Positions 10,521 through 22,232 of a DNA stretch of 64,000 nt are shown here, one piece after another. Origin of the DNA: Hemibagrus wyckioides (Eukaryota > Chordata > Actinopteri > Siluriformes > Bagridae); the NCBI RefSeq assembly GCF_019097595.1, contig NC_080712.1, forward strand, positions 24,137,146-24,201,145. The letters are read 5' to 3'. Position numbers and translations under genes: made by a program. Within the stretch, counting starts at the first letter, position 1. The number at the start of each line of letters is the position of its first letter. The notes below the pieces were generated by a model that was not told where the DNA came from, made no database searches, and saw only the letters and a program-made list of their open reading frames with translations.

Positions 10521-13500
10521 CAAAAATCAGTGTTTGCATTCTCTGTCTAGTTCCTGTTCATCTTCTGACCCTGTGTGAACTATCTGATTCCACATTCCTC
10601 TCCTTAGAGGTTGTCATGCACAACTCTGACGGCCATGATGAGATCTAATCGGCCAGACGTCGCTGCCGATGTGGAGAGCTTTTTTGTAGTTGCCATGCGG
10701 TGAATACAAAACTGTCTGTGCTTATTGTTTTCTCTAGTGAAAACCTTTCATGACATTTTGAGATGTTTGACTGTTTTAGAAGGAACGACGTTCTTAGGCT
10801 GGTACAGAATGAGTATTTAAACAAACCCAGTGCGGTCAAGCATCACTAAGCACAGATATATGAGAAGAGGCATCCTCGATGTTCATTTATTTCTAGAATT
10901 ACTTGCTAATCTCACAAGTAATGCCTTGCATCAGGCTTCTTATTAGCTATTCCACTTAATATGCATGCTTAAACTTGCTCAAAGGCTTTCTCGATATTAA
11001 CAATGCATTCTAAGTGGAATGATTTCTGTCATATTTTTGAGTCAAAACTCTCTGCCTTCCCTTCACCCTGGGATCACTGTTTTCTTATTAACTCTCCCCA
11101 GTTCTGCCCAATAGGAAGTCTAGATATGAATGCCTTAAATTCCCTCATCTGCCTTTATGAATGTAAATTACGTAGCCAATGGCATAACGTGAGTTCAGGA
11201 CGAAAGTAGTGTTGTCCAGGGTAAGTGGCAGCACCGTCTTCTGTCTCTCTGCAAAGCTCCCGACTCCACATGGAAAGCCATCATAGATAAGTGCAGAATA
11301 GACAACATGTGCTAGCAGTCAAAACACGCATGAGAGATGATATCAGGAACAGTTGCAGTTGCATCAGCTGGGCGTTGGGGGAAAAAAAAAGAAGAGAAGA
11401 GAGCAAAATGACTATCCTAAAGGGGGCAGCAGCTTTAGGTCCTGGTGCTTTGCGAAAAATGTGGGAAGAGCATAAAAAATAAAGCAACACCAACCATCAA
11501 TAAAAAACACACATGACTGTATAATATGCACATGACAAACAATCACAATGGGCCTCACATGTGGGCAGGCAGCACACAATGGGATTTGACGTGACTATAA
11601 AATGCCCTTGCAAAGCATCTGAAATTCCCATTTAATTTCATTCGGAAGCAGACAGGCATTGCCGAAACTGCTCCAAGCTACACACATGCTGCTAATTTAC
11701 ACCAGGTAATGGGAGATAAAATGGTGCAAAACTTGTGGCTGCTATTTGCCACTGCCCTATGGGTATAAGGATAGCACGTCATCAAAGTTTTAGAGCCAGT
11801 CAAACTATTAGGTAGTCATTTTTCTACCCTGCAAAAGGTGATGCTGAGATGAATTATATTTTGACAGAACTGGAAGCAATCAAATGTTCAAAACCAACTG
11901 ACTCATAGTAACAGCTAAAGCCAGCCACTGACTGTGAATAAGATTTGGTCTTTCATGTCATTCTCACTTGCCTTTCAAAACCAGCAGTGATACAATGTAG
12001 AGCTCATCTGCCTGCATTTCTATACTCTTGAGTTGCTCCATATCTGAATGTCTTGCCATTTCTTATATACTATCTCCTGTACTACTATCTACTGCATAAT
12101 CCCTGATATCTTAATTAAAGCATCCCCTGGAATAAGAGCCAGACTGCTATGCCTTGATCTAGCTAGAAAAACCTCCTGCTTCTGCTTCCCTTTCCCTCAG
12201 CCTGACTGACCAGAAATATTCAGCAGATTAAGCATTAAGGACATGTGTCTGGGCATGAGTGCAAAAGTCTTCTTCATTTTTTATAGACATTTTATCCTAT
12301 ATATTTATTTTACATCTTCTGCATCACTCTGTCAGTAGAAACGTTTGTTTGCAGCAAAATATTTTTATGTCATTATAGAAATGAACAACATAATGGAGGA
12401 TCTCTGGAGGATTTCCTTTGTGTGGCATATGTGATATGTGGCAGGATGCTTGAAAAAAAAAATGGACTAGCTAATTTTAATGCAATACTGTTTTAAAGAC
12501 AAAGGATAGTCATGTCAAATATTGACTTTTCCATGATTTTTTCCATTACTTCTATATCCATCCATTTTCTATATATACAGCATAATTTTTTTAAATGTAG
12601 AAATATTCAGTTTCATCATTTTTGCAGGCATCTTTGCTTTATTGAATTTGGCTATATTCTTTACAATTCTTTAGAATTAATTTTCATGTGAATTTCATTT
12701 CACTGCAGTTTTATACTGTATATACATGTGTACATGACAAATAAAATCCTGAATAAATTTTGAAACATTTGCACAGTACTATTCTGTTCCATATTTTCTA
12801 TTCTTAAGACTATTTTCTTTCTATTTGATTCTATTTTTATGACACAGACAGACGCATTTCCTTGCATGTCGTACTCTGTATGTGAGCATTAGGATTTAGA
12901 ATTTGATTTTGAAAACTACATCTTCATGAATAATTGTTAAGGCTATGGACCTATAACCAGACCCTAACTACATTGTTGTCCAGCTCTCAAATGGCCACTT
13001 TAAAGCAATGTACAAACTCAATTTCTGGGCAAACCCTACCCCATAAATACAGAGGGTTCTTCTGTAAATGCTTTAACATCAGCTTTGAATGAAATCAGGA
13101 ACATTACATTGCAAGCATTAGAAGATTTTGTAGTTAAGCTATTAGCATAAATGCAATTAATATTAAAGTGCACTAGTGGCAGCTGTATGTGTATGTGTGC
13201 TCCAGCTGCCTGCAGTGAACACTGGCTGAGTTTGGTCTGAACCTGCTGCACATCTGGGTGATAGTTAGAAGGGGGGAAGGGGTGCTGGGGGAAAGAAGGA
13301 AGGCCGAATGAATGGATGGAACACAGAGAAAGAAAGACAGACATCTAAAATGGGCGCTGTTGCTGCTTGGCCCAGGCTGAATGTTGCTCTCATTCTACGT
13401 GAGGGGCAAACAAATGGGTCATTGGCTGGCAGGGCCGAGCTTTATCTTCATTTGAAAGTCTTCCGCATTTGGAAGCTCGGCTGCTCTTAGGGAACTATCA

Positions 13501-13959
13501 AATATGAATGGGGAAGTCTGTGACAGCCTCCCAATGTGAAAACCCCCAATGTGAGTTTCAGTTTATATGAAGAGCAATAAAATGATTTCAGACGCCTCGT
13601 AGTTGATAGATGAAGGTGATAAGTATTTAAAATGGCACCGTATTTAAAGCTTTACACCGTATAATTACAGCAAATGTATTCACACATCTAGTCTTGAGGG
13701 TGACTTCTCTCTAGCAAAGTGTACTCGCACATTTTGTTGGCATTTGTATAAAAACAAGACAGCCACGCACAGGCACACTGGAAGCTGTCTAGACTGTTCC
13801 ATTTGTCACTATGTATTTTGTCACTTGCTGCTTTTCAGAGAAATGTTGCCATACTGAATTTTTCAGCGGATTGTTCCACATGGCAGTGTTTAGGTCAACT
13901 CTGGCCTGATTACACTGAGTTTAATTTATGTCCTTTCCTCCTCTCTCTCTGGTTTAGGC

Positions 13960-14260
13960 AAGCCATAAAGTGGCAGCCATGTTCCTCTGCTCCCAATCCA
14001 TTTAGCTGTCAGAGCATATTAAAACAGAGCTTCATCACCAAATTGTGAACAGGCGCTCCCCCAGCTAACCAAATCAATTCTATCTCTCTGAAAGGTAAAA
14101 TGTAATTACCTTTTCTGTTTGGTTGTTGTTGCTGCTCATTTAAATGACAATGATCTATGTATACCGCTGAACTGACAGCAGGTAAACATGTTTCCCCAGG
14201 GCTGGCTAATAGGCCCTTCAATCAGAAGCTGCTCAGTGCTCTTTGACAAATAGCTGCAAA
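13960..14260. promoter_or_regulatory. Candidate conserved non-coding element
   Basis: Repeat-free sequence including GGTAAAATGTAATTACC (an imperfect palindrome near 14094-14110) and CTCATTTAAATGACAATG. Texture only. Confidence 0.25.
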
Positions 14261-15274
14261 TGAATGTACACACACACCAGCAGAAACACACACACATGCA
14301 CAAAAAAATATATACAGATTTTATTGGTTTAAAACTGCCAACAAGCAAGTCGATTTATCTTTGATCTGATGCAAGCTGCAATTGAAATGAATGTGCATCA
14401 TGATTTGTCTATCTGTCGGTTAAATCCTGCCTGCTTCTTAAACCGAATGTGTCATACTTTTCTCTGGAGACAGACAGAATGCTCTGAGTTGTCTTTTGCC
14501 TTTGAACAGCCTCATCGCCTGCAGCTACCCACACTATGCAGTGGCTTTTTGGGACTTGTGGGAAAAAAAATGTTCAAACGATGAAATTTTATTTTCTGCA
14601 TTTATGCAGCCGCAACAATTCAACCCCTCAGCATATGAGCAGATTTAGTTAAAAACATGTTCAAGTTTAATAAAATACTAATGTGTGAATCTTTACACCG
14701 TATTTGGATAGGTTTTGTGTAACTATGAAAAGCCTGTTGGTGCCTTTAAGGAAATGCTCTTTAAACATCAAGAGTCTAGGTCAAATCCTAGCATCACTCT
14801 TTTCTTTCAGCTGGGAATTCAGCAGAATCTTTTTTTCTTCTGGTAGGTAAAAGGGTGTAAGGTTGCGTTATCTCAAAGCTCCACAAATCCAGGGGATTCA
14901 AAGCAATCAGCCTTAACTTTGAGGGAATAATATCAAGCATCACATGCTCCTCCATGTGCAAGCTTCCTCTCTTTAACTCTTCCACTTTCTACGGAAGAGT
15001 TTTCCTTGTCTTTTACTCTGAATAATAATCAATAATCAGTCAACATCAGTCTGTTGTGCTGTAGGTTTGCGCAGACGCTCCTAGTCTTACTAAACTTAAT
15101 GTATTGTAAACTAAATTCTTAATGTTGGAGGACTACTACAGTTGTTCCAAATCACATTTCAGATGTCTGACATGTGGAATCGATGGACCAGGTGCAAATG
15201 TAAAACAATTACATGATTAAAGCGGTTTATTCCTTTTGGTTTTGAACAATAGCATAAATATCTGAATTATGAAG

Positions 15275-15335
15275 AGGGAGGCATTGTGGCTTGGTGGTCA
15301 GGTCATTTGGTTAGCACCTCTGGGTATTGGGGTTT

Positions 15336-15373
<38 letters not shown>

Positions 15374-15592
15374 GAGTTGCATGTTCTCCCCATGCTTTGA
15401 ATCTTTCTTCTATCTCACTCTGGTTTCCTCTCCAGTCATGTGATATAGGCTGACTGGCATCTCTAAAGTGTCTATAGTGTGTGAATATGTGTGATTGTGC
15501 CCTGCAATGGGTTGGGACTCCATCCAGGGTGTCCTGGAACTCCAGTGAAATAGGCGCCACAGCCCTGCACAGGTGCAGTTCAGAAGATGGAT
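15275..15592 (+). repeat. Mermaid-like short repeat, forward, with internal GT microsatellite
   Basis: Head GAGGCATTGTGGCTTGGTGG and TTAGCACCTCTGGG. Then a GT tract (15336-15368) replaces the B-box region, followed by GCATGTTCTCCCCATGC, TCTGGTTTCCTCTCC, GGCTGACTGGCATCTC, CCCTGCAATGGGTTGGGAC, CATCCAGGGTGTCC and the GAAGATGGATAGATCC tail. Confidence 0.85.
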
Positions 15593-18500
15593 AGATCCTA
15601 ATTTTGTAAATGCAATGAAGAAAGTGACGGACCTGTCAGCTACTCCAAGTTCAGTGTCTTTATGCCAAAAACAGAAAAACATCCGGGAGTCTACTGATTA
15701 GGAAATAGCACAGGGATAATAATAAATTGATCTGGCAGCAGTGCATATGGATAACCACATGGAATGGGATATGCTATTAGTGGCACAGTGGATTAATGTG
15801 GGAAGAGGGAGTGGAGGAATCTGAGTGATCGCCAGTGAGTGATCTAATGAGACTCAAGGTGTCTCCTGTCCCAGAAACCCTGGGGAGGGGGAACTATCAG
15901 TAATTACCATCTCATATTACACACAGCCTCCTTTACTCCTCCTGCGGGACCGGAACTCGAACAAGACTCTAAAGCCAGTGGAGCCATCGCAGGAGAAGAG
16001 CGGTGCCTTTATTTCTCTGATGTGCACTATTTGTGATGCTGGGGTAATGATTTTCCTCACACAAGCTAATTGACCGGTTTCAGCTCTTAAACCAGTTAAC
16101 CCTCCGAAAATGAAGGCTTGATTATTTCACTCTGTGAATGTTTACACTGATATTAGCTGCTTTAATATATATTGTGATTTGGGCTAGGGGTTCAAATATT
16201 AAGAAATGCATCTGAACAATGTGTAACACTGATTTTTAGTAATGAAATCTTGATGATTTTTTCAACAACATAAAAAAGTGAACATTTTCTGTAATCAACA
16301 TGTGATTCTAAATAGCAGGGAGTTTCTTTCTGACTGCTCCTTTTACCCTTGGAATAGCAATTTGTAGTGCCACTCCATGGCTTTTCCTGGATGACTCTTA
16401 TAATGCCAGCTTTTAGAAAACCTGCCTAGACTTGCAAGCAAAGACGAAACAGACGACCATGAAATATATGCATTATTCTAGTGGTACTTTCCCATGGCCC
16501 TCTCGAATCAATCACAATGAAAAGCTGAACCCCCCACACCCCCAAACTCCATCCATTGGCCCCTGCTGCCATCCCCAGTAAACAGTTTTCTTTTGCTAAG
16601 TAAATAGAGGCAGAGAGAGTGAACAGCAGTAGAGGGACCCATGAGGAAACAAAAGATACAGCCCAATTATCCCTGGCAAGGACAGCAAGTCCGTCTCCTG
16701 TCTTCCTCCCAAACAGTCTTAGTGTGAATGTGTCTATCACTCTTCCTTCGCTGCCAACTGCAACTGCATCCTCTGATTTCCCATTGCAGAGATTTCAGTC
16801 TGTCCTGCAGTGTCTGCCTAGGCTCTGACAGCCAGTCAGTCCTCTAAGGGTCATACACAGTGTAGCGCAAAAGGACAAATGCAGCTGTTGCTGTGCAGAG
16901 ATGCAACTAACAGAGTAATTATGCAACCGACAATAATGCACATAGTTGGAGTTTTTCTAAATAGTGAAAACAAGGTTCATTTAGGGACACAGCTTCATCA
17001 ACCTACTTGAGTACGTTTGGAATGTTGAGCAACAAACCAAGACCAATTCAGTACTATCACTGAAGATATTTACTTATAATATAAATACACTTTCAAAAGA
17101 TATATAATAACTCGAAATAGATTATACTTCTAATTTCATTTGTTCCAGTGGTACAAAGGAAAGTACCCTTCTTTTTTTTTTGAAGAAGAAGAAAAGGAGT
17201 GAATGAGAACTCTTGGGGAAAAGAATACCGAGCCTCAGGCACATCAGCAGGGATTCCTAATAAGAAATATTGATTCCTGTGTTTTCTTTAAATGGGTCCG
17301 AAGCACCAGCTGTGAGAAACATAGCATAACGTTTTAAAGGTTTGTGTAACGATCGAGACTACACATGCTGCGTGTCTGAGGGATTAGGTGGGAGATTGAG
17401 AAGTGGAACTTCTAGTATGACAGAGAGAGAGAGAGAGAGAGAGAGGGAGAGGCAGCTTAAAGAGAATAAAGAAAAAGAGAACCTGATTGTCATTACAGAG
17501 GCAGAGCTATGCTAAATGAAATGGTGGAAAGGACTTAACAGGAAACCAAATAGCTAAATGCAGTCCTAAGAGGTCCTTTTCTGGAGCCAAAGACCTCAGA
17601 GAGACATGAGCGAGAGCCAGAGTGAAAGACAAGAGAGGAAATAATTCTGACAGGCCCAGGTCACCTTCTTCCGGTTACCCTATGAAACATTGTTCAGGCC
17701 CCTGACATTGCGCTGTTGTTTAACTGCTCGGATGAGAGCACGGGAACAATAGAATATGCCATTGTTTGAAACAATGTCTACCCCACCCCCTGATATCAAG
17801 TGCATGTCAGTCATGTGCTTTCAGCAGTGGGTGGCTGCATCCTATTGCGTCTCCCCTTAACACTGTCACCCAACTGCAGTGCTCGATCAGGCAACACTTG
17901 CTCAAATTGTTCCTCTCTCTAGAAAACACGATGGGCGGCTGGGCTCTTGAGGCACGGCTGACGATGGGAATATTTGGGCCAGCACACATAGTTCTCCCAA
18001 AAGCATTACAAAGGAGTCCACAGTAAGTCCATGCTGCCAATGCCAAATACTGAATAGACCCATGACAGGAGGGGGCTAATAGAAATGCTGCGAATAGTGA
18101 GACAAAATAAAAGGAAAGATATATGTTTGTTGTTCGAGTCATGCCAGGCATTTTGAGAAGGGCTCAAATAAGGGGAGTTTTTGTTTTGTTGCTAGAAGTG
18201 GCCCCTAAGTCACCATTCATGTCCTCTCGCTCTGTCTGTTTCACACATACACATCTACACACTCATCCATGGTTGGTACATTCGGTCTATTGTGTAGGGG
18301 TTGTGAGAAAGGCTGGTTTGTTGAGGCAGAGGCTGAAACAGGGCTTGGAGGAGGACAGGAAGCATAAGCAAGTGATTGTGTTTGTATGTGAAGATGTCGC
18401 TGGTCAGCGGTTCCAGTAGGGAGCTGGTACTGGTCATGTGGACACCAACAGCCAGGGCATTATGAGGCCCCTCGCTGCCATGCTGGTGCCATCTGACAGA

Positions 18501-20029
18501 GCTGTGCTTGGCTGTCTAAAGAGATCCGATTCTTTATGCTTACTAATAACAGTAGCAGATTGTATGAGTATGTATTGATGTATTTTTTCCTCTTTCTTGT
18601 CTCTGTGTAGCGTTGGTATCTTTATTTCTGAGATCTGTGCATCTCTTTACATTTAACTGCACAGTAACAGAATGTCTCCACATGCTATCTGTCCTCCCTC
18701 CTGGCAGTTTTGCTAATTCTTTTTTTGAAAGACTTTTTTTGCCCTTTTTGTAGGTTGCATTTTGTAGGATATGCAGTAAAATTACATATAAAACCCACTT
18801 CCAATTACATGTACCATCATTAATTTAGGACAATAAGATTTTTTTGCCATACTCCTCCCAGCTCTGTGGAGTTTGATGAGATAAAAAAGAGAAAAAAACA
18901 AATTAACAGCTGTCTGACTGATCAAGCTCATCTTAACACCTGTGGCCTCCCTCCTCTTCCTCATCATCATCCCTCTCCCCATCAAGGCCTGCTCTGGTCT
19001 CCACAGAGACAGCTACCAGGGAAATGTGTCACACTCAGGGCAAGTGTTTTATACACACATTCTCTCTTGCACACACACACACACCTTCACTTGCATATCC
19101 TAATGGTCTGGAAAGGTGTTAATGCGTTTTTTTCAGTTAATTAACCACTTCAATTAGTACTGGGAAGCTGAGGAAGAAAGCAAGTGAAAAAAGGGAAGAA
19201 ATGGAGAGAAAGAGGGAGGAAAGGGATACACCAAGGGAATAAAAGGGGGAGACAGCAAAAAAGAGGGGTAATAGTGTTGAAAGGTAATACCCTCAGAATT
19301 AAACCCAGAGTGCATCACTGCTTGTGTTCTTGTCAGAATGAGGATTTGAACAAGAACAAAATGAGAAATACTGTTCATTAATTTGGAGCTTTGCTAATGA
19401 CCTGTAACTTTTCTAATGTTCTTGTTGACTGTTATTGTCTGCCTACTGTTGCATGTATCCAGAAATTAAACTTTACAAATGAAAGCTGAAATGAATCCTG
19501 AAAAGGTCATTCCTAGCAGCATGTTATTTGCATTCACTTATCGTTGGATCAACTGTGTGGCAATGGAGCTCAGGCAATACACCTCTAAAATCGATGAAGT
19601 TGCCATAAGAAAAGGACAGAGCTGTGTAAAATGGAGTTGAACGAAAAGCGTCTTATATAGCACTTAATTAAATATAGCATTGATGTATTATTCATCACTA
19701 GAAATCTATAAACCTGACTGGAGGGATTCTTATCAGTCTATTGTTGTCTCTACACGATAACCACAGTGCCTCTCATTTTCTTCCCATTCTTCCCATATTT
19801 TTCTTTCTCTCTTCAGTTATTTTCTCTGCAAGTCCTCCCTTCCTGTTCTGACCAAACTCACACCAAATCATCTATGTAACAGGTGACACACTACCAGGTT
19901 AACATGCTCCAATACATACAAGAAGGTCACATGTTATCCATCAGTGCTCTCATTCCTCTTACTCTCATTCCTCCTACTCTCTGAATGGAATTTGGATTGG
20001 ATTGATAGGGGTGGTGTAGATCTAAAATA
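15593..20029. other. Upstream sequence, no gene
   Basis: Contains a GA microsatellite (17419-17453), the ATTGTT/AACAAT palindrome at 17760-17776, a short CA repeat near 19070 and a purine-rich segment at 19170-19265. Open frames of up to 114 codons on the minus strand (17807-18151) have no recognisable protein. Confidence 0.5.
17760..17776. promoter_or_regulatory. SOX-type inverted repeat CATTGTTTGAAACAATG
   Basis: Eight-base perfect arms around a single G carry ATTGTT and AACAAT, the core recognised by SOX HMG-box factors. Another AACAAT lies at 17745-17750. Function not shown. Confidence 0.3.
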
Positions 20030-20285
20030 ATCCGGTTGTTGTTGTCCTTCAGCTGCTCCCTGTTTGGGGTCACCACAGTGGACCATCCGATTCGCATATT
20101 GTGATTTGGCACAGGTTTTACGCTGGATGCCCTCCCTAGTGCAACCCTCACATTTTATCCGGGCTGCGGACCGGCACTGAGAATTAACCCCTCAGTGGCT
20201 GGGTTAGTTTCCTGTCCTGAAATCAAGCCCAGGTTGCAACAGTGAGAATGCGGGGACCTGCTACTGGACCACCAGGGAGCCATCT
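20030..20285. repeat. Dispersed fish repeat with GGGGTCACCACAGTGGACC
   Basis: Contains CTTCAGCTGCTCCC, GGGGTCACCACAGTGGACCA, TTTACGCTGGATGCCCTCCC, CCGGGCTGCGGACCGGCACT, GGCTGGGTTAG and ACCACCAGGGAGCC. I recognise this order from a common teleost repeat. The 3' part has a tRNA-complement look (CAACAGTGAGAATGCGGG ... ACCACCAGGGAGCC). Confidence 0.75.
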
Positions 20286-20349
20286 AAATTAATCTGGTAA
20301 ATAGCAAAAAATTAGCATGTAAGCAAATATTTGAATCAGATTGTTTGTG

Positions 20350-20425
20350 GTTCATATAAACTGTATAGACCTGTCCAGGGTATACCCCTGCCTTTCACCC
20401 TATGTGTGCTGGGATAAAATAGGTG
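20350..20425 (+). repeat. Fragment of a Mermaid-like repeat tail
   Basis: CCTGTCCAGGGTATACCCC, TGCCTTTCACCCTATGTG and TGCTGGGATAAAATAGG match the end portion of such elements. Confidence 0.5.
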
Positions 20426-20519
20426 AAAATAGGTGCATGTAAACATACCTCATGCTGTCACTGTTTCTCCTTGTGAGTTGTATCACAGTTCCTATGCTGA
20501 CAAAGTGCAATGTGCTTCT

Positions 20520-20870
20520 TCTTTTTGGTTCTGTATCCATACTTCTCTTGTGATTGGTTCTTTTCCTTAATTGCTCAGACACAATGTTCCTTGTTTTCCC
20601 TTACTTTGTTTGTTTCTCTACACCTTGTATTTACCTTTGCAGCCAATTCCAAGTCATGTTCCTATATTCCCTTTGTATCTCCAGTTGTGTGATTCTTACT
20701 TATTTGATTCTGGACTGTTCCTCTGTTAGTAATTATGGAATTGTCTTGTGTTTGTCTTTGTACTGACCTCCTCTATGTCTTCGGATTGTGGATTTCTAAC
20801 TAAAAAACTGCACACTGCACACACAAACTCTGCATCGAGTCTTTAAACACCTGTTACAGTTCTAGCACAT
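20520..20870. mobile_element. Possible LTR-derived relic
   Basis: T-rich sequence with TTCCTTGTTTTCCC, TTTCTCTACACCTTG, CTTCGGATTGTGGATTTC, AACTCTGCATCGAGTC and CACCTGTTACAG. It resembles the R/U5-like end of fish LTR elements as I remember them. No internal gag/pol coding and no boundaries could be found. Confidence 0.3.
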
Positions 20871-21967
20871 GTAACAATATTTGTATAGGTGAAGATATCG
20901 GTTACATGGCAGCATGAGGTCTGAACATAAACAAACACAGTTGAAGGATATTCATGGACATTTGAAGACCACCAAAGATGCATTTGTCACCTTTGGGTGA
21001 CCTGTTATGTGCAGCCTGAGGTGGTGTGTGACGAGTGCCAGTGGAATGCTCTGTGTGACATTCTGTGGCTTCACTGTAATTGAATTGGAGCTGAACTGTG
21101 AGTTTCAGGAGCTGGTGTGCATATATTCTGTTATGGTTCAGAGGCACATTGGCAGTCCATGGGGAGCTTCATCTATGAACATCAATCTAGTAAGCATTTG
21201 GGTTTTAAGATGATTAAAATTAGTCACGCAAAGCATATCGACACAAGAGTCACTGGGGATGTAATGCTCAAGGTTCTCATTTGGTATGTCTATATAGCTC
21301 CATTTTAGAGATCAGAACTGACTGTCATGGCCTTGTGTTATGGATCCAGGTTGATTTTATGTTGATTTTTCCTTTTCTTTGGGATTTTAAATTAAATCAT
21401 GGATTCTTAGAAAAAGGATAGAGACAGACCTGAGGTAGAGAAAGTCAGAGAAAGTCAGACCGCAGCAAAATGAGTAGTTTCAGGAAATGGGTTTTCTCAC
21501 TCAGCTGTGTTTATGGATAATACCTAACATTCCAGCAGTGCATGACGAGGATTTGCTGCTACACAGCCATGATAAGCAACAACAGTCTATCTCAATGGAA
21601 TAGTCTCAATGTGGCTCTGAATTTCCCACTTTGGTATACTTACACTTATAGTAAGATGTGACATCTTCTCACAGCATTGCTCCAAATGTCCCTTCAGCTT
21701 GTCAGAGGTCACACAAGCCCAACCTCAATCTCTAGAAAATCCTGGAGTGAGTTAATCTAATTTCTTCAACAAATAAAAAACAACAACCTGAAAGTAATCT
21801 CATATATCTTTATTACAATTAAAAGCCTGTGTGGGTTCTGTGAAGAGGTATTTAACTTAGAATTAATGGACAATTCTGAGGGGCCACAGTGCCACATTTG
21901 CCTTGCACCTCCTAGGGTGGAGGTTTTATTCATGCTAGCATCATGTATGCAAGGAGTTTAGTGTATG
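20871..21967. other. No feature recognised
   Basis: Unassigned sequence without coding signals. Confidence 0.5.
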
Positions 21968-22040
21968 TTTCAATTAAATTTATTTGTATTGCACTTTTAA
22001 CAATAGACATTGTCTTTACAGCTTTATAAAGTTTAAAGTT
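21968..22040. repeat. Fragment of the TTTATATAGCGC-family repeat
   Basis: CAATTAAATTTATTTGTATT, TTTTAACAATAGACATTG and ACAGCTTTATAAAG match the start of the copy at 6096. It is cut off where the next repeat begins. Confidence 0.65.
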
Positions 22041-22047
22041 AAGTTAC

Positions 22048-22232
22048 TAAATGTTCTCCCCATGCTTTGGGGGGGTTTCCTCCATGCCCCCCCCCCTCAA
22101 GTCCAAAGGCATGCATGGTAAGCAGATCAGCATTTCTAAATTGTATATAGTGTTAAATTAATGTTTGCAATTATGCACTACGGTGGCTTTGCATCCTATC
22201 AAGGGTGTCCACTGCTTTAGTCCACAAACTTT
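22048..22232 (+). repeat. Mermaid-like short repeat, forward, 5' truncated
   Basis: AATGTTCTCCCCATGC, a G-rich run and GTTTCCTCC, CCAAAGGCATGCATGGTAAG, GATCAGCATTTC, TCAAGGGTGTCC. It joins directly to the preceding repeat fragment. Confidence 0.75.

Larger units (their letters stand above)
8986..15274. other. Upstream sequence, no gene
   Basis: Contains an ATTT repeat (9151-9182), candidate regulatory stretches at 10220-10520 and 13960-14260, and otherwise A/T-rich unique DNA. The phrase TTATACTGTATATACATGTG and a following AAATAAAATCC around 12711-12750 may be the end of a decayed element. Confidence 0.5.

Noticed and set aside
16426..16740. 104-codon minus-strand frame with hydrophobic stretches
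   Set aside because: No recognisable domain, no splice context and no codon bias; open frames of this size are expected by chance in 64 kb.
17807..18151. 114-codon minus-strand frame
   Set aside because: No family signature; overlaps an unrelated frame on the other strand.
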